64,000 bases of DNA from a bacterium D16-56 (GTDB lineage: Bacteria > Bacillota > Clostridia > Lachnospirales > Lachnospiraceae), in contig RAYY01000003.1 in assembly GCA_003611875.1 (NCBI GenBank), positions 62,001 through 126,000 of the forward strand. The letters are read 5' to 3'. A model generated the notes under the pieces. It was not told the DNA's origin and did no database searches. It saw only the letters and a program-made list of their open reading frames with translations. How positions within the stretch are numbered: the stretch's first letter is position 1; the number at the start of each line of letters is the position of its first letter. Shown in pieces: positions 1 to 7,405 of this stretch. The translations under genes and the position numbers were made by a program.

Positions 1-266
1 ACAAAATATTTACACGAATTTATCTTTTTTGTTACGCTTTAAAAACGCTTATTTCACCATTTTATCTATTATATCCCGCTATTTTCATTCTTTATAATTC
101 AATTTTATTTACTTGAATTTATAAATTCGGACAGAATTTTATCATAACACGGTCGTCACCCCTCTTACCGGATCAGGCTTTACATTACAAAAATCCATGG
201 CGCGCAAAAAAAGAAGCTGTCCCCAGCTTCTCCTCTCTGTCTGCCAAAATCTCTCTCCATCTCTTT
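1..266. other. AT-rich intergenic stretch at left edge
   Basis: No coding sequence is visible. The first ~150 bases are very AT-rich and hold a perfect 14-bp palindrome (GAATTTATAAATTC, 115-128). This may be the promoter or operator region of a gene lying left of the window. The right part holds the terminator of the regulator gene described next. Confidence 0.5.
204..231 (-). terminator. Rho-independent terminator of the LacI-type regulator
   Basis: On the minus strand an 8-bp perfect stem (212-219 with 224-231) with a CCCC-containing 4-nt loop is followed by a run of seven T. It lies 36 bases after the regulator's stop codon. Confidence 0.85.
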
Positions 267-1265
267 CTATGTACTTCCCCGGATAATCAGCTTTCCTTTG
301 TACAAACGGCTTTCCGGCTGCTTTCCGTTCACCATCTGAATTAACGCCTTCGACAGCTCCTGAGCAAAAAAACCAATCTCCGTATCAATCGTTGTAAGCT
401 CCGGCGTCGTGATATAGGAGCTGGCAATATTGCCCCATCCTACCATGGCCACATCCTCCGGAACCCGCAGACTGCACTTTTTCACATACTGCATCACCTG
501 AGCTGCCATATGGTCGTCACTGGCAAAAAAGGCAGTGGGCCTTTCCTCTGCCGGATAAGCTGTCAGCATATTACACACATCATCCAGGATACTCTGCTCG
601 TTCTGTGTATGAACACAGAAAAAATCCGGATTTACCGGAATCCCATTTGCCTTCAGTGTATCTGTATAAGCCTGAGCGCGGAAATCATCGCCGCCCACGC
701 CTCCGGTCTTATATTTTAAAGGCGGAATACAGGCAATCCGCCTATGGCCTTTCAAAATCAGATAATTGATGGTTTTCCTGACACCGTCATAAAGATCAGG
801 TGCCCGCACTACGATCCTGGGGTCTAATCCCTCATAGCTGCGGCTCTGGTATAAGATAAGAGGGATCCCGCTGTCTACAATCCGGTTTAACTGTTCTGCC
901 GAGAATCCGTTGCTTGCCATAAACATAGCATCAAACCGGCCTTCAATCAGCTTTCCTATAAAGGCATCCTCTTTTCTGCTGAAAAAAAGACTGGGATAGT
1001 AACCCTGATCAAAAAGCTCGGAAGAAAGGGTTCCATACAGCTCGTCCTGCAGTGTATCCCCCACCAGAGCAATCTGGCTGGAGCGATTGGTTCTAAGACC
1101 CTTTGCAAATATATTCGGCGTGTAATTCAACTCCTCCACAGCCTTTAAAACAGCCTTCCGCTTCTGTTCGCTTACATAGTTGGAATTGTTCATGACATAA
1201 GAGACAACCGCCGGGGACACTCCAGCTTTTTTGGCAACATCATTGCGGGTTACTTTCCGATTCAT
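267..1265 (-). CDS. LacI/PurR-family transcriptional regulator
   Basis: DNA-binding repressor of sugar or metabolite genes. The N-terminal helix-turn-helix (about residues 1-50, with VTRNDVAKKAGVSPAVVSYV) and hinge helix are typical of LacI, followed by a periplasmic-binding-protein-like effector domain to residue ~332. The ATG at 1265 is preferred because a GUGAG motif lies 7 bases upstream; a GTG at 1277 would add four residues. It is a single-gene unit with its own terminator and has no obvious sugar genes beside it, so the target regulon is unknown; it may act on genes left of the window. The family call is firm, the effector unknown. Confidence 0.9.
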   Translation of the reverse strand: MNRKVTRNDVAKKAGVSPAVVSYVMNNSNYVSEQKRKAVLKAVEELNYTPNIFAKGLRTNRSSQIALVGDTLQDELYGTLSSELFDQGYYPSLFFSRKEDAFIGKLIEGRFDAMFMASNGFSAEQLNRIVDSGIPLILYQSRSYEGLDPRIVVRAPDLYDGVRKTINYLILKGHRRIACIPPLKYKTGGVGGDDFRAQAYTDTLKANGIPVNPDFFCVHTQNEQSILDDVCNMLTAYPAEERPTAFFASDDHMAAQVMQYVKKCSLRVPEDVAMVGWGNIASSYITTPELTTIDTEIGFFAQELSKALIQMVNGKQPESRLYKGKLIIRGST

Positions 1266-1387
1266 TCCTGATCTCACTTTCTTTCTGGCAATACCTTTCT
1301 TCTTTAAATCTTGTCAACCAGAACTGTTATCATTTTACCAGATGAAAGTCAGAAAATCAAATGGTTACACTTCTTTTTTACAGCAGT

Positions 1388-2209
1388 TCAGACACCCTCT
1401 GAGCGATTACTTTTTTTCAAATATACATACCAATATACCGCCCCCACAAAGCCAGCCCCTCCTGCCATATTTCCCAAAGTAACCGGAAGCAGATTTCGAA
1501 TCAAAAAGCTTCCCCACGTCAGGCCAGACACATCCAAGGCAGCAAGCGCCTTATAGGCAGGATCCGCCATGGCAAAAAGTCCTGCCGGGCAATAAAACAT
1601 ATTAGCCACACTGTGCTCAAAGCCGCAGACCACAAACACCACAATGGGATAAAACAGCACAATCACCTTCCCTGCCGCGTCTTTCGCAGAAAAGCTTGTC
1701 CACACAGCCAGGCAAACTAAAAGATTACAGAGAATCCCCTTCAAAAAGGCGTCCAGAAAAGGCATGGAAGCCTTTGCCGCCGCCGTCTCAATGACCATTG
1801 CCGCCAACTGTCCATGATATAGGCTAAGCTGGTGGCTGGCTGCCGCCATCCAGGCAACGAGTACGCTTCCCACAAAATTCCCCAAATATACGATCACCCA
1901 GTTTTTCACCATGGCGGCACCTGTAATCTCCTTTTCCAGCGCCGGGATAATCAACAGGCAGTTGCCGGTAAACAGCTCGCTGCCAGCCAAAAGCACCAGG
2001 GTAAGCCCTGCGGGAAAAACGCAGGCCCCCACCAGCTTTCCCGCCGAACCGCCGATGGTGCAGGATGCCGCCAAAGCCCCGCATCCTGCCAGAGCAATAA
2101 ACATCCCGGCCATAACCGCCAGCACAAAAACCCGGTCCAGGCTCATTGCCGTTTTCTTTTTCCCAATACTGATATAGTTCTTCGCGATCTCTCCCGGTAG
2201 ATTTATCAT
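1388..2209 (-). CDS. Formate/nitrite transporter (FNT) family channel
   Basis: Predicted pentameric membrane channel for small monovalent anions such as formate, nitrite or hydrosulfide. About six hydrophobic segments are visible, and the conserved pore-histidine region appears as GFEHSVANMF near residue ~200. The preferred start (2209, MINLPGEIAKNY) has GGAGG 8 bases upstream; an ATG at 2230 overlaps the stop of the upstream PHP gene but has no proper ribosome site. It is the last gene of the sensory-hydrogenase operon, which suggests a role in formate or related anion flux linked to H2 metabolism. The substrate cannot be read from the sequence. Confidence 0.88.
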   Translation of the reverse strand: MINLPGEIAKNYISIGKKKTAMSLDRVFVLAVMAGMFIALAGCGALAASCTIGGSAGKLVGACVFPAGLTLVLLAGSELFTGNCLLIIPALEKEITGAAMVKNWVIVYLGNFVGSVLVAWMAAASHQLSLYHGQLAAMVIETAAAKASMPFLDAFLKGILCNLLVCLAVWTSFSAKDAAGKVIVLFYPIVVFVVCGFEHSVANMFYCPAGLFAMADPAYKALAALDVSGLTWGSFLIRNLLPVTLGNMAGGAGFVGAVYWYVYLKKSNRSEGV

Positions 2210-2226
2210 GGGCTTTTCCTCCTGTG

Positions 2227-2943
2227 TCATTCTCCCATCAGCGCCTCCAAAACTCCCCTGATGCTTCTCTCCTTAACCAAAATCGTCAGATCCGGCTCAT
2301 GTATGTGCTCCAGATAATGAGCATCCGAATTGCTGATAATCCTGCATCCCTCCAGGTAAGGGTTCATTTTCTTTACCTTATGCAGCTTCTTCAAATCCTT
2401 CAGCTCTGCTGTCCTGAATTGGCTGTCCGGCGGCACAAATCCCAAATTGGCAATCAGGCTGTTGGCGCTTTTCTCAATGTGGGCAGGAAACATGACACCA
2501 TCGTAGGAACGCACCAAGTCCCAAAGCTGATCAAATGAAATATCCACACTGTTGATCAGAAGATTGGGTTCTGTTCCCACCACCTCATCTTCCTCGCTGC
2601 AGATCTGCTGCTTTCCAAAAACAGTTTCTTTATTTGGGAATTTCATCAGCCTGTCATAGACATAACCGTCAAAGGCAAGAGCCTGCTTTAGTGCAGGAAA
2701 CAGACAAACCGCATGAACCTCCTCTGATGTATTGATCTCCATGCCAGGAATCGCCAGCACTCCAAACTGCTCTGCCAGCTTCATCACCGCCGGACAGTTG
2801 CGGCAGGAATTATGGTCTGTGACTGCGATTACATCCAAGCCCTTAATAGCAGCCATACCCACAATATTCCCCGGCGTCATATCATCATCCCCGCATGGGG
2901 AAAGGCAGGAATGGATATGCAGATCATAGGTAAGACTGATCAT
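2227..2943 (-). CDS. PHP-domain phosphoesterase-like protein
   Basis: PHP proteins are metal-dependent phosphoesterases. Metal-binding motifs are visible in order: DLHIHSCLSPCGDD at the N-terminus, VTDHNS near residue 42, a mid-protein HIEKS segment, and a C-terminal NSDAH motif. At 238 residues it is a stand-alone PHP domain. It shares the ATGA stop/start overlap with the upstream DRTGG gene, so translation is probably coupled. Such PHP genes recur next to clostridial hydrogenase regulators. The substrate is unknown; possible targets are a phosphorylated nucleotide or a cofactor of the sensory module (inference). Confidence 0.85.
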   Translation of the reverse strand: MISLTYDLHIHSCLSPCGDDDMTPGNIVGMAAIKGLDVIAVTDHNSCRNCPAVMKLAEQFGVLAIPGMEINTSEEVHAVCLFPALKQALAFDGYVYDRLMKFPNKETVFGKQQICSEEDEVVGTEPNLLINSVDISFDQLWDLVRSYDGVMFPAHIEKSANSLIANLGFVPPDSQFRTAELKDLKKLHKVKKMNPYLEGCRIISNSDAHYLEHIHEPDLTILVKERSIRGVLEALMGE

Positions 2944-3284
2944 GTCTGGTTCCCTGAAAGCCTCTCGTGGATCTTCAGTGCAGCATCAAAAATCGGAAGC
3001 TCTGTCCCCATTACCGTGATCTCCTGTTCTTTTGCCTTTTTCATGGCAGCCTCATCCAGCACAGCGCCTTCTGCCATAATAATACATGCTGCGTCCGCCA
3101 GCGCTGCCACTGCCAGCGTGTTCATATTCCCCATAACCGTCACCCATGCGCAGCCTGCCGGGGCACGGCCCATGGCAATACTCAGAAGATCACAGCAAAA
3201 AGGCACGGTAATCTCCCTCCCAGGGTCCTCCCCCACATTCACCACCGTAAATATCCCGCTGTCCAGCAATTCCTGTACTGTCAT
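2940..3284 (-). CDS. DRTGG-domain-like small protein
   Basis: A 114-residue alpha/beta protein resembling the stand-alone DRTGG domain, a putative ligand-binding domain named from a motif beside CBS domains and in phosphotransacetylase-like proteins. It has alternating hydrophobic strands and glycines but no catalytic motif. A second DRTGG-like gene opens the same operon (5294-5641), so the two may form a hetero-oligomer or bind the same small molecule. The ATG at 3284 has GGAG about 8 bases upstream. The role is inferred only from its place between the sensory hydrogenase and PHP genes. Confidence 0.75.
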   Translation of the reverse strand: MTVQELLDSGIFTVVNVGEDPGREITVPFCCDLLSIAMGRAPAGCAWVTVMGNMNTLAVAALADAACIIMAEGAVLDEAAMKKAKEQEITVMGTELPIFDAALKIHERLSGNQT

Positions 3285-3378
3285 ACCATCCTCTCCTTTA
3301 CTTTAAAATCAGAGATGCCAAATGCGCCCGCCAGACTTTCATGTGTGGTGGCGCGTCCGCCGCCGGGCGCATGAAGGT

Positions 3379-4785
3379 TTACTTTCCATCTTCCTCCTCC
3401 GCCTCCTGGTTATCCAGAAGGGACATCTCGTCTGAAATTCTCTGGATATATTCCTTCAAAATCCGCAGGGTCTCCTGTCCTCCTTTATTCCCCTCATGAA
3501 GATCGTCTGCCAGAACAGAGACTTCCTCCGACAGCTTGTGCAGATTCTCCCGCAGATAGTATACACAATCATTTTCACTGGCCTGCCCACGCACAATATC
3601 CTCTGCCAATGCCTTACAGGTAGGCGCCCCGCAGGATCCGCAGTCCAATCCCGGCAGCTTTTTACATAACCGCTCCACCTGGTTTAACCGGGCAAAGCTT
3701 TCCATGAGATTGCCCCCTAAGCTGAACACCGGCTCATACTGAACTCCCGTAGTCCAGGGAACAAGCCTTTCTGCATTGTCCTCCATATCCATGTGGCTTC
3801 TGGCTACCGGCATATATTTGCGCAGCCTCTTCAGCTTTACCTCAGCCACATAGGGGTTCTCCACGGTCAGAACCCCGCCTACACACCCTCCGTTACACGC
3901 ATTCAGCTCCACAAATTTCAGATTGGAAAATTTCTGATCCTCCAGATCCTCCAGCACCCGGATCACGTTCTCAATGCCGTCTGCAGCCAGATAATCATCC
4001 GTAAACAAACCGCTGGCTTCGCCGCCGCTGCGCCCCCAGCTTATCCCGATCTTGCCGGAAGTTACCAGGTCCCATGCCTCCTCCCCCACAGCCTTCATAT
4101 GGGACAAAAGCTGAGGATACATATCCTTTATAGCTAATACATGGTCTACCTGGCTTTTCTCTGTCCCCAAGGGTGACTTGGCATATGTGACCTTGGACGG
4201 GCACGGTGAAATAAAGCAGACCCCAATCTCCTTTCTCTCCAGCCCGGTTTTCTTCATGGCCCGCTGGGCCGCTAAAGCCGCCGCAACCTCCACCGGAGGA
4301 TTAAGAGGCAGCAGGTGGGAAATCAGGTTAGGAAAACGAACCCGGATCAGACGCACTACCGAAGGGCATGCCGTACTGATAATCGGCAGATTGTCCTCAT
4401 GATGGGTTAAATATTCCCGGGTTGCCTCTGAAACCAGCTCCGCCCCGGCGCTGACCTCAAACACATCGTTAAATCCCATAAGAAGCAATGCGTTCAGTAC
4501 AATATTCACATCGTCCAGATTGTTAAACTGACTGTACAGAGACGGAGCCGGCAAGGCTACGGTATACCGGTACTGCTTCATCACATCCATCTTATCATAG
4601 GTGGCATGTTTTGCATGATGAGGACAGACCCGGATACATTCTCCGCAGTCAATGCAGAATTTGGCGTTGATCTGCGCCTTGCCGTTTCTGACCCGGATCG
4701 CCTGGGTCGGACAGCGTTTGATGCAGTTAATGCAGCCCTTGCACAATTCCGGATCCAATCGCACGGAATGGTAAAATTTATCCAT
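3379..4785 (-). CDS. Sensory-type [FeFe]-hydrogenase homologue (group C/D-like)
   Basis: Putative H2 or redox sensor. Two N-terminal 4Fe-4S ferredoxin motifs (about residues 15-25 and 44-54) precede a hydrogenase core with all three H-cluster motifs: L1 STACPS (~137-142), L2 SPCPSK (~193-198) and L3 ELNACNGGCVGG (~293-304). A further 4-Cys motif (DCGSCGAPTC, ~381-390) and a helical, acidic C-terminal tail follow. The position that is Cys in the active-enzyme TSCCP motif is Ala here, as I recall for characterised sensory HydS proteins. No kinase or PAS domain is fused, so output probably goes through the adjacent RsbW-like ATPase. The start has AGGAGG about 10 bases upstream. Confidence 0.85.
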   Translation of the reverse strand: MDKFYHSVRLDPELCKGCINCIKRCPTQAIRVRNGKAQINAKFCIDCGECIRVCPHHAKHATYDKMDVMKQYRYTVALPAPSLYSQFNNLDDVNIVLNALLLMGFNDVFEVSAGAELVSEATREYLTHHEDNLPIISTACPSVVRLIRVRFPNLISHLLPLNPPVEVAAALAAQRAMKKTGLERKEIGVCFISPCPSKVTYAKSPLGTEKSQVDHVLAIKDMYPQLLSHMKAVGEEAWDLVTSGKIGISWGRSGGEASGLFTDDYLAADGIENVIRVLEDLEDQKFSNLKFVELNACNGGCVGGVLTVENPYVAEVKLKRLRKYMPVARSHMDMEDNAERLVPWTTGVQYEPVFSLGGNLMESFARLNQVERLCKKLPGLDCGSCGAPTCKALAEDIVRGQASENDCVYYLRENLHKLSEEVSVLADDLHEGNKGGQETLRILKEYIQRISDEMSLLDNQEAEEEDGK

Positions 4786-4871
4786 AATCTGCTTCCTCCT
4801 GTCCTTTTTCTAAACTTCCTTTCAATCATGGCAGCGCCGCGGGGTCCATTCTTCCCCAACGTCCTGCTGTC

Positions 4872-5294
4872 CTACAGCTTTACGGTCATAGTAATGGTTG
4901 TTCCCACTCCGATGACCGTGTCAATGGTCATGCTGTCCGTATATTTTTTCATATTAGGCAGTCCCATGCCTGCCCCAAAGCCTAAGCTTCTCACCTCATC
5001 CGGCGCTGTGGAATATCCTGCCTTCATAGCCTGGTCCACATCCGGAATGCCCGGTCCCACATCTGCCAGAATCATCTTGATCCGGGCCGGGGTGATCTCC
5101 ACGGTGATCTCGCCTCCTTTTGCATGGATTACCATGTTGATCTCCCCCTCATACATGGCAATGGCAACCTTGCGGATCGCTTCCGGGCTGACCCCAAGCT
5201 GCTTTAATTTGCCTTTCACATCACTGCTGGCCTCTCCTGCCCTGGTAAAATCATCCGGAGATATTTCGTATTTTAATACAATCGCCTCATCCAT
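4872..5294 (-). CDS. RsbW/SpoIIAB-like ATP-binding protein (anti-sigma-factor type)
   Basis: A 140-residue stand-alone GHKL ATPase domain. The N-box (AIAMYEGEINMVIHA, ~65-79), G1 box (LADVGPGIPD) and G2 region (GFGAGMGLPNMKKY) are clear. Proteins of this type phosphorylate anti-anti-sigma partners or hold sigma factors. Its ATG shares one base with the stop codon of the upstream DRTGG gene, indicating coupled translation, and the sensory hydrogenase follows. No STAS-domain partner or sigma factor is encoded nearby, so the target must be elsewhere or unconventional. It is the likely signal-output component of the module (inference). Confidence 0.85.
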   Translation of the reverse strand: MDEAIVLKYEISPDDFTRAGEASSDVKGKLKQLGVSPEAIRKVAIAMYEGEINMVIHAKGGEITVEITPARIKMILADVGPGIPDVDQAMKAGYSTAPDEVRSLGFGAGMGLPNMKKYTDSMTIDTVIGVGTTITMTVKL

Positions 5295-5641
5295 CAGATC
5301 GCACCCCCTCCCAGGCCGGCTTTATAAAGCATCCCGCAGGAAGAGAACATCCTGTGTCCGGTCTCCAGAACAATAATATCCCGCTCCTTTGCCATCTCCA
5401 CAATCGTAGCATCTGGCTTTTTCCCCCGTACAAACACCAGGCAGACAATGTCTAGCATCTCTGCCGTGCGGATCACCTGAGGATTGCACAGCCCGGTCAG
5501 CAGCACGGAATGATCCTTGGAAAACGCCAGCACATCACTCATCATATCGGATCCGCATGCACTTCTCACTTCCCGGTCTAAAAACTCCTCCCCTGTCAGA
5601 ACCCTTGCTCCCAGAATATTCTGAACATCCTTTACTGTCAT
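5294..5641 (-). CDS. DRTGG-domain protein, first gene of sensory operon
   Basis: A 115-residue protein beginning MTVKDVQNILGARVLTGEE, typical of the stand-alone DRTGG family of presumed ligand-binding domains. It opens the minus-strand operon running to 1388 and overlaps the ATPase gene by one base. The ribosome site is GGAGG about 12 bases before the ATG. A paralogous small gene lies at 2940-3284. The duplicated DRTGG units around a HydS-type protein suggest ligand input in addition to H2 sensing, but no ligand residues can be identified from sequence alone. Confidence 0.8.
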   Translation of the reverse strand: MTVKDVQNILGARVLTGEEFLDREVRSACGSDMMSDVLAFSKDHSVLLTGLCNPQVIRTAEMLDIVCLVFVRGKKPDATIVEMAKERDIIVLETGHRMFSSCGMLYKAGLGGGAI

Positions 5642-5754
5642 CTTTTCCGTTCCTCCTCCATATAAAATTTGTTGAATCAGTATGTATCCCCTTAAGCTGC
5701 TGCAAATCCGGATTCTTTTGTCATAAATAGTCCCCCGTTATTCTGCCTACCATA

Positions 5755-5783
5755 AGAATACCATCGAAAAAGTGAATTATCAA
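5755..5783 (-). promoter_or_regulatory. Sigma-A-type promoter of the sensory-hydrogenase operon
   Basis: On the minus strand -35 TTGATA (5778-5783), a 17-nt spacer and -10 TATTCT (5755-5760) point toward the DRTGG gene. It lies in the 264-bp AT-rich divergent region shared with hydC, so one regulator could act on both operons. Confidence 0.55.
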
Positions 5784-5905
5784 CATTTTTCATCAATATG
5801 TTTTTAACAGGTATGATAACTATTTATTTACTATGGATTTTTTATCACTTTCATGTTAGAATATTGTTACATTTCACAAAAAGCATTACAGAAGGAGGAT
5901 GAGAC

Positions 5906-6400
5906 ATGGCTTGCAAAAAAGAAGGAGTTCCCTTCAGCGGGACCCCGGAGCAGGAAGCCGCTTTAAAGAAGGTCATCGCCGAGCTGAAGGACACCAAGGG
6001 CGCCTTGATGCCGATCATGCAGCAGGCACAGGAGATTTACGGCTATCTCCCCATTGAAGTCCAGACCATGATCTCCGATGAGACGGGTATCCCGCTGGAG
6101 AAAATCTATGGCATTGCAACCTTTTACGCCCAGTTCGCCCTGCAGCCAAAGGGCAAATACCAGATTTCCGTATGCCTGGGCACCGCGTGCTATGTAAAGG
6201 GCTCTGCGGCGATTTTCAGCAAATTGGAGGAGCTTTTAGGCATTACCAACGGTCAGTGTACTCCGGACGGCAAGTTTTCCCTGGATTCCTGCCGCTGTGT
6301 AGGAGCCTGCGGCCTTGCCCCCGTCATGATGATCAATGACGAGGTATACGGACGGCTGGTGCCGGATGATATTCCGGGCATTCTTGCCAAATATCAGTAA
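5906..6400 (+). CDS. hydC: HydC/NuoE-like 2Fe-2S subunit of NAD-linked [FeFe]-hydrogenase
   Basis: Electron-transfer subunit of the HydABC complex. It has a helical N-terminus and a thioredoxin-fold [2Fe-2S] domain with the C-x4-C (CLGTAC, ~92-97) and C-x3-C (CVGAC) ligand pairs. The length of 164 residues is normal for NuoE-like proteins. A strong GGAGG site precedes the ATG. It is the first gene of the plus-strand operon hydC-HATPase-ferredoxin-hydB-hydA, divergent from the sensory operon. In the family it passes electrons between the NADH/FMN subunit HydB and the other clusters of the complex. Confidence 0.93.
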   Translation: MACKKEGVPFSGTPEQEAALKKVIAELKDTKGALMPIMQQAQEIYGYLPIEVQTMISDETGIPLEKIYGIATFYAQFALQPKGKYQISVCLGTACYVKGSAAIFSKLEELLGITNGQCTPDGKFSLDSCRCVGACGLAPVMMINDEVYGRLVPDDIPGILAKYQ

Positions 6401-6406
6401 GCGCCT

Positions 6407-6964
6407 ATGATGACCGAGCTTTCCTTAAACGTATTGGATGTGGCGGAAAATTCAACCCGTGCAGGAGCGTCCCTGGTTCAGATCACCATTGATGCAGACA
6501 CCTTATCGGATCAGCTTACCATTACCATAGCCGACGATGGCTGCGGCATGACCCCTGAGCAGACTGCACAAGTGACGGATCCGTTTTTCACCAGCAGAAC
6601 CACCCGCAAGGTTGGTCTGGGAGTCCCGTTTTTTAAATATGCGGCAGAAGCGGCCGGCGGTTCTTTTTCCATCGAATCCCAGCTAGGCATCGGTACCACG
6701 GTAAAGGCAGTATTCGTTTTGTCCCACATTGACCGGATGCCTCTTGGGGATATTACAAGTACCATACATACGCTGGTAGTCTACCATCCTGAGACCGATT
6801 TTCTCTATGAGTATTGCTATAATGGGCAGTCTTTTACTCTGGATACCAGGGAATTTAAAGAGGTTTTGGAAGGAGCTCCCTTTGACACCCCGGAGATTTC
6901 CCAATATATTAAAGACTATCTGACAGAAAACAAGCTGGAAGCTGACAAAGGCGCCGTATACTAA
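6407..6964 (+). CDS. Histidine-kinase-like ATPase domain protein within the hydABC operon
   Basis: An orphan GHKL ATPase domain: N-box LNVLDVAENSTRAGA (~5-19), G1 DDGCGM, F-box DPFFTSRTTRKVGLGVPFFK and a G2-like region near residue 90. No dimerisation/phosphoacceptor domain is present; the last ~80 residues have no recognised fold. The ATG lies 4 bases after hydC's stop, so it is made with the hydrogenase subunits. It resembles the kinase domain of two-component sensors rather than RsbW, and may be a regulatory partner of the sensory hydrogenase across the divergent promoter (inference). Confidence 0.85.
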   Translation: MMTELSLNVLDVAENSTRAGASLVQITIDADTLSDQLTITIADDGCGMTPEQTAQVTDPFFTSRTTRKVGLGVPFFKYAAEAAGGSFSIESQLGIGTTVKAVFVLSHIDRMPLGDITSTIHTLVVYHPETDFLYEYCYNGQSFTLDTREFKEVLEGAPFDTPEISQYIKDYLTENKLEADKGAVY

Positions 6965-7016
6965 AAGGAACGTAACGGATTGATTGCTCAATATTTCTTA
7001 AATTTTGGAGGATACT

Positions 7017-7394
7017 ATGAAAAGCCTTGAAGAATTAAAAGCCATCCGCAACAAAATGCAGGGCCAGGTGGGTCTGCGTGCGGAGGATCATAACCATACC
7101 CGCGTGGTTGTCGGCATGGCCACCTGCGGAATTGCAAGCGGCGCAAGACCTGTCTTAAATGCCCTGTCCACCCTGGTCCAGGAAAAGGGTCTTACAGGCA
7201 AGGTAGCCGTCACTCAGACCGGCTGTATTGGCCTGTGCCAGTACGAGCCCATTGTAGAGGTCATGGAGCCAGGCAAGCAAAAGATCACCTACATCAAGAT
7301 GAATGCCGATAAAGCTGCTGAGATCGTGGAACGTCACCTGATCGGGGGACATGTGGTAGAAGAATATACTCTGAATTCAGCAGACATCAAATAA
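7017..7394 (+). CDS. Thioredoxin-like [2Fe-2S] ferredoxin-domain protein
   Basis: A 125-residue NuoE-like C-terminal domain without the N-terminal helices. The second ligand pair is present (TGCIGLC), but the first pair is reduced: ATCGIASGA has one Cys where NuoE has C-x4-C. Cluster binding therefore needs another ligand or has been altered. The ATG at 7017 is chosen because GGAGG lies 6 bases before it; a TTG at 7005 would overlap that site. It sits between the ATPase and hydB genes and is conserved in many clostridial hyd operons as an accessory electron carrier (family knowledge, recalled). Confidence 0.85.
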   Translation: MKSLEELKAIRNKMQGQVGLRAEDHNHTRVVVGMATCGIASGARPVLNALSTLVQEKGLTGKVAVTQTGCIGLCQYEPIVEVMEPGKQKITYIKMNADKAAEIVERHLIGGHVVEEYTLNSADIK

Positions 7395-7405
7395 GGAGGA
7401 CCAAA

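Noticed and set aside
5866-5881. Rex-like site TTGTTACATTTCACAA upstream of hydC
   Set aside because: The half-sites are separated by 2 bases fewer than in a Rex operator, and the arms do not match each other, so it is not a proper inverted repeat.
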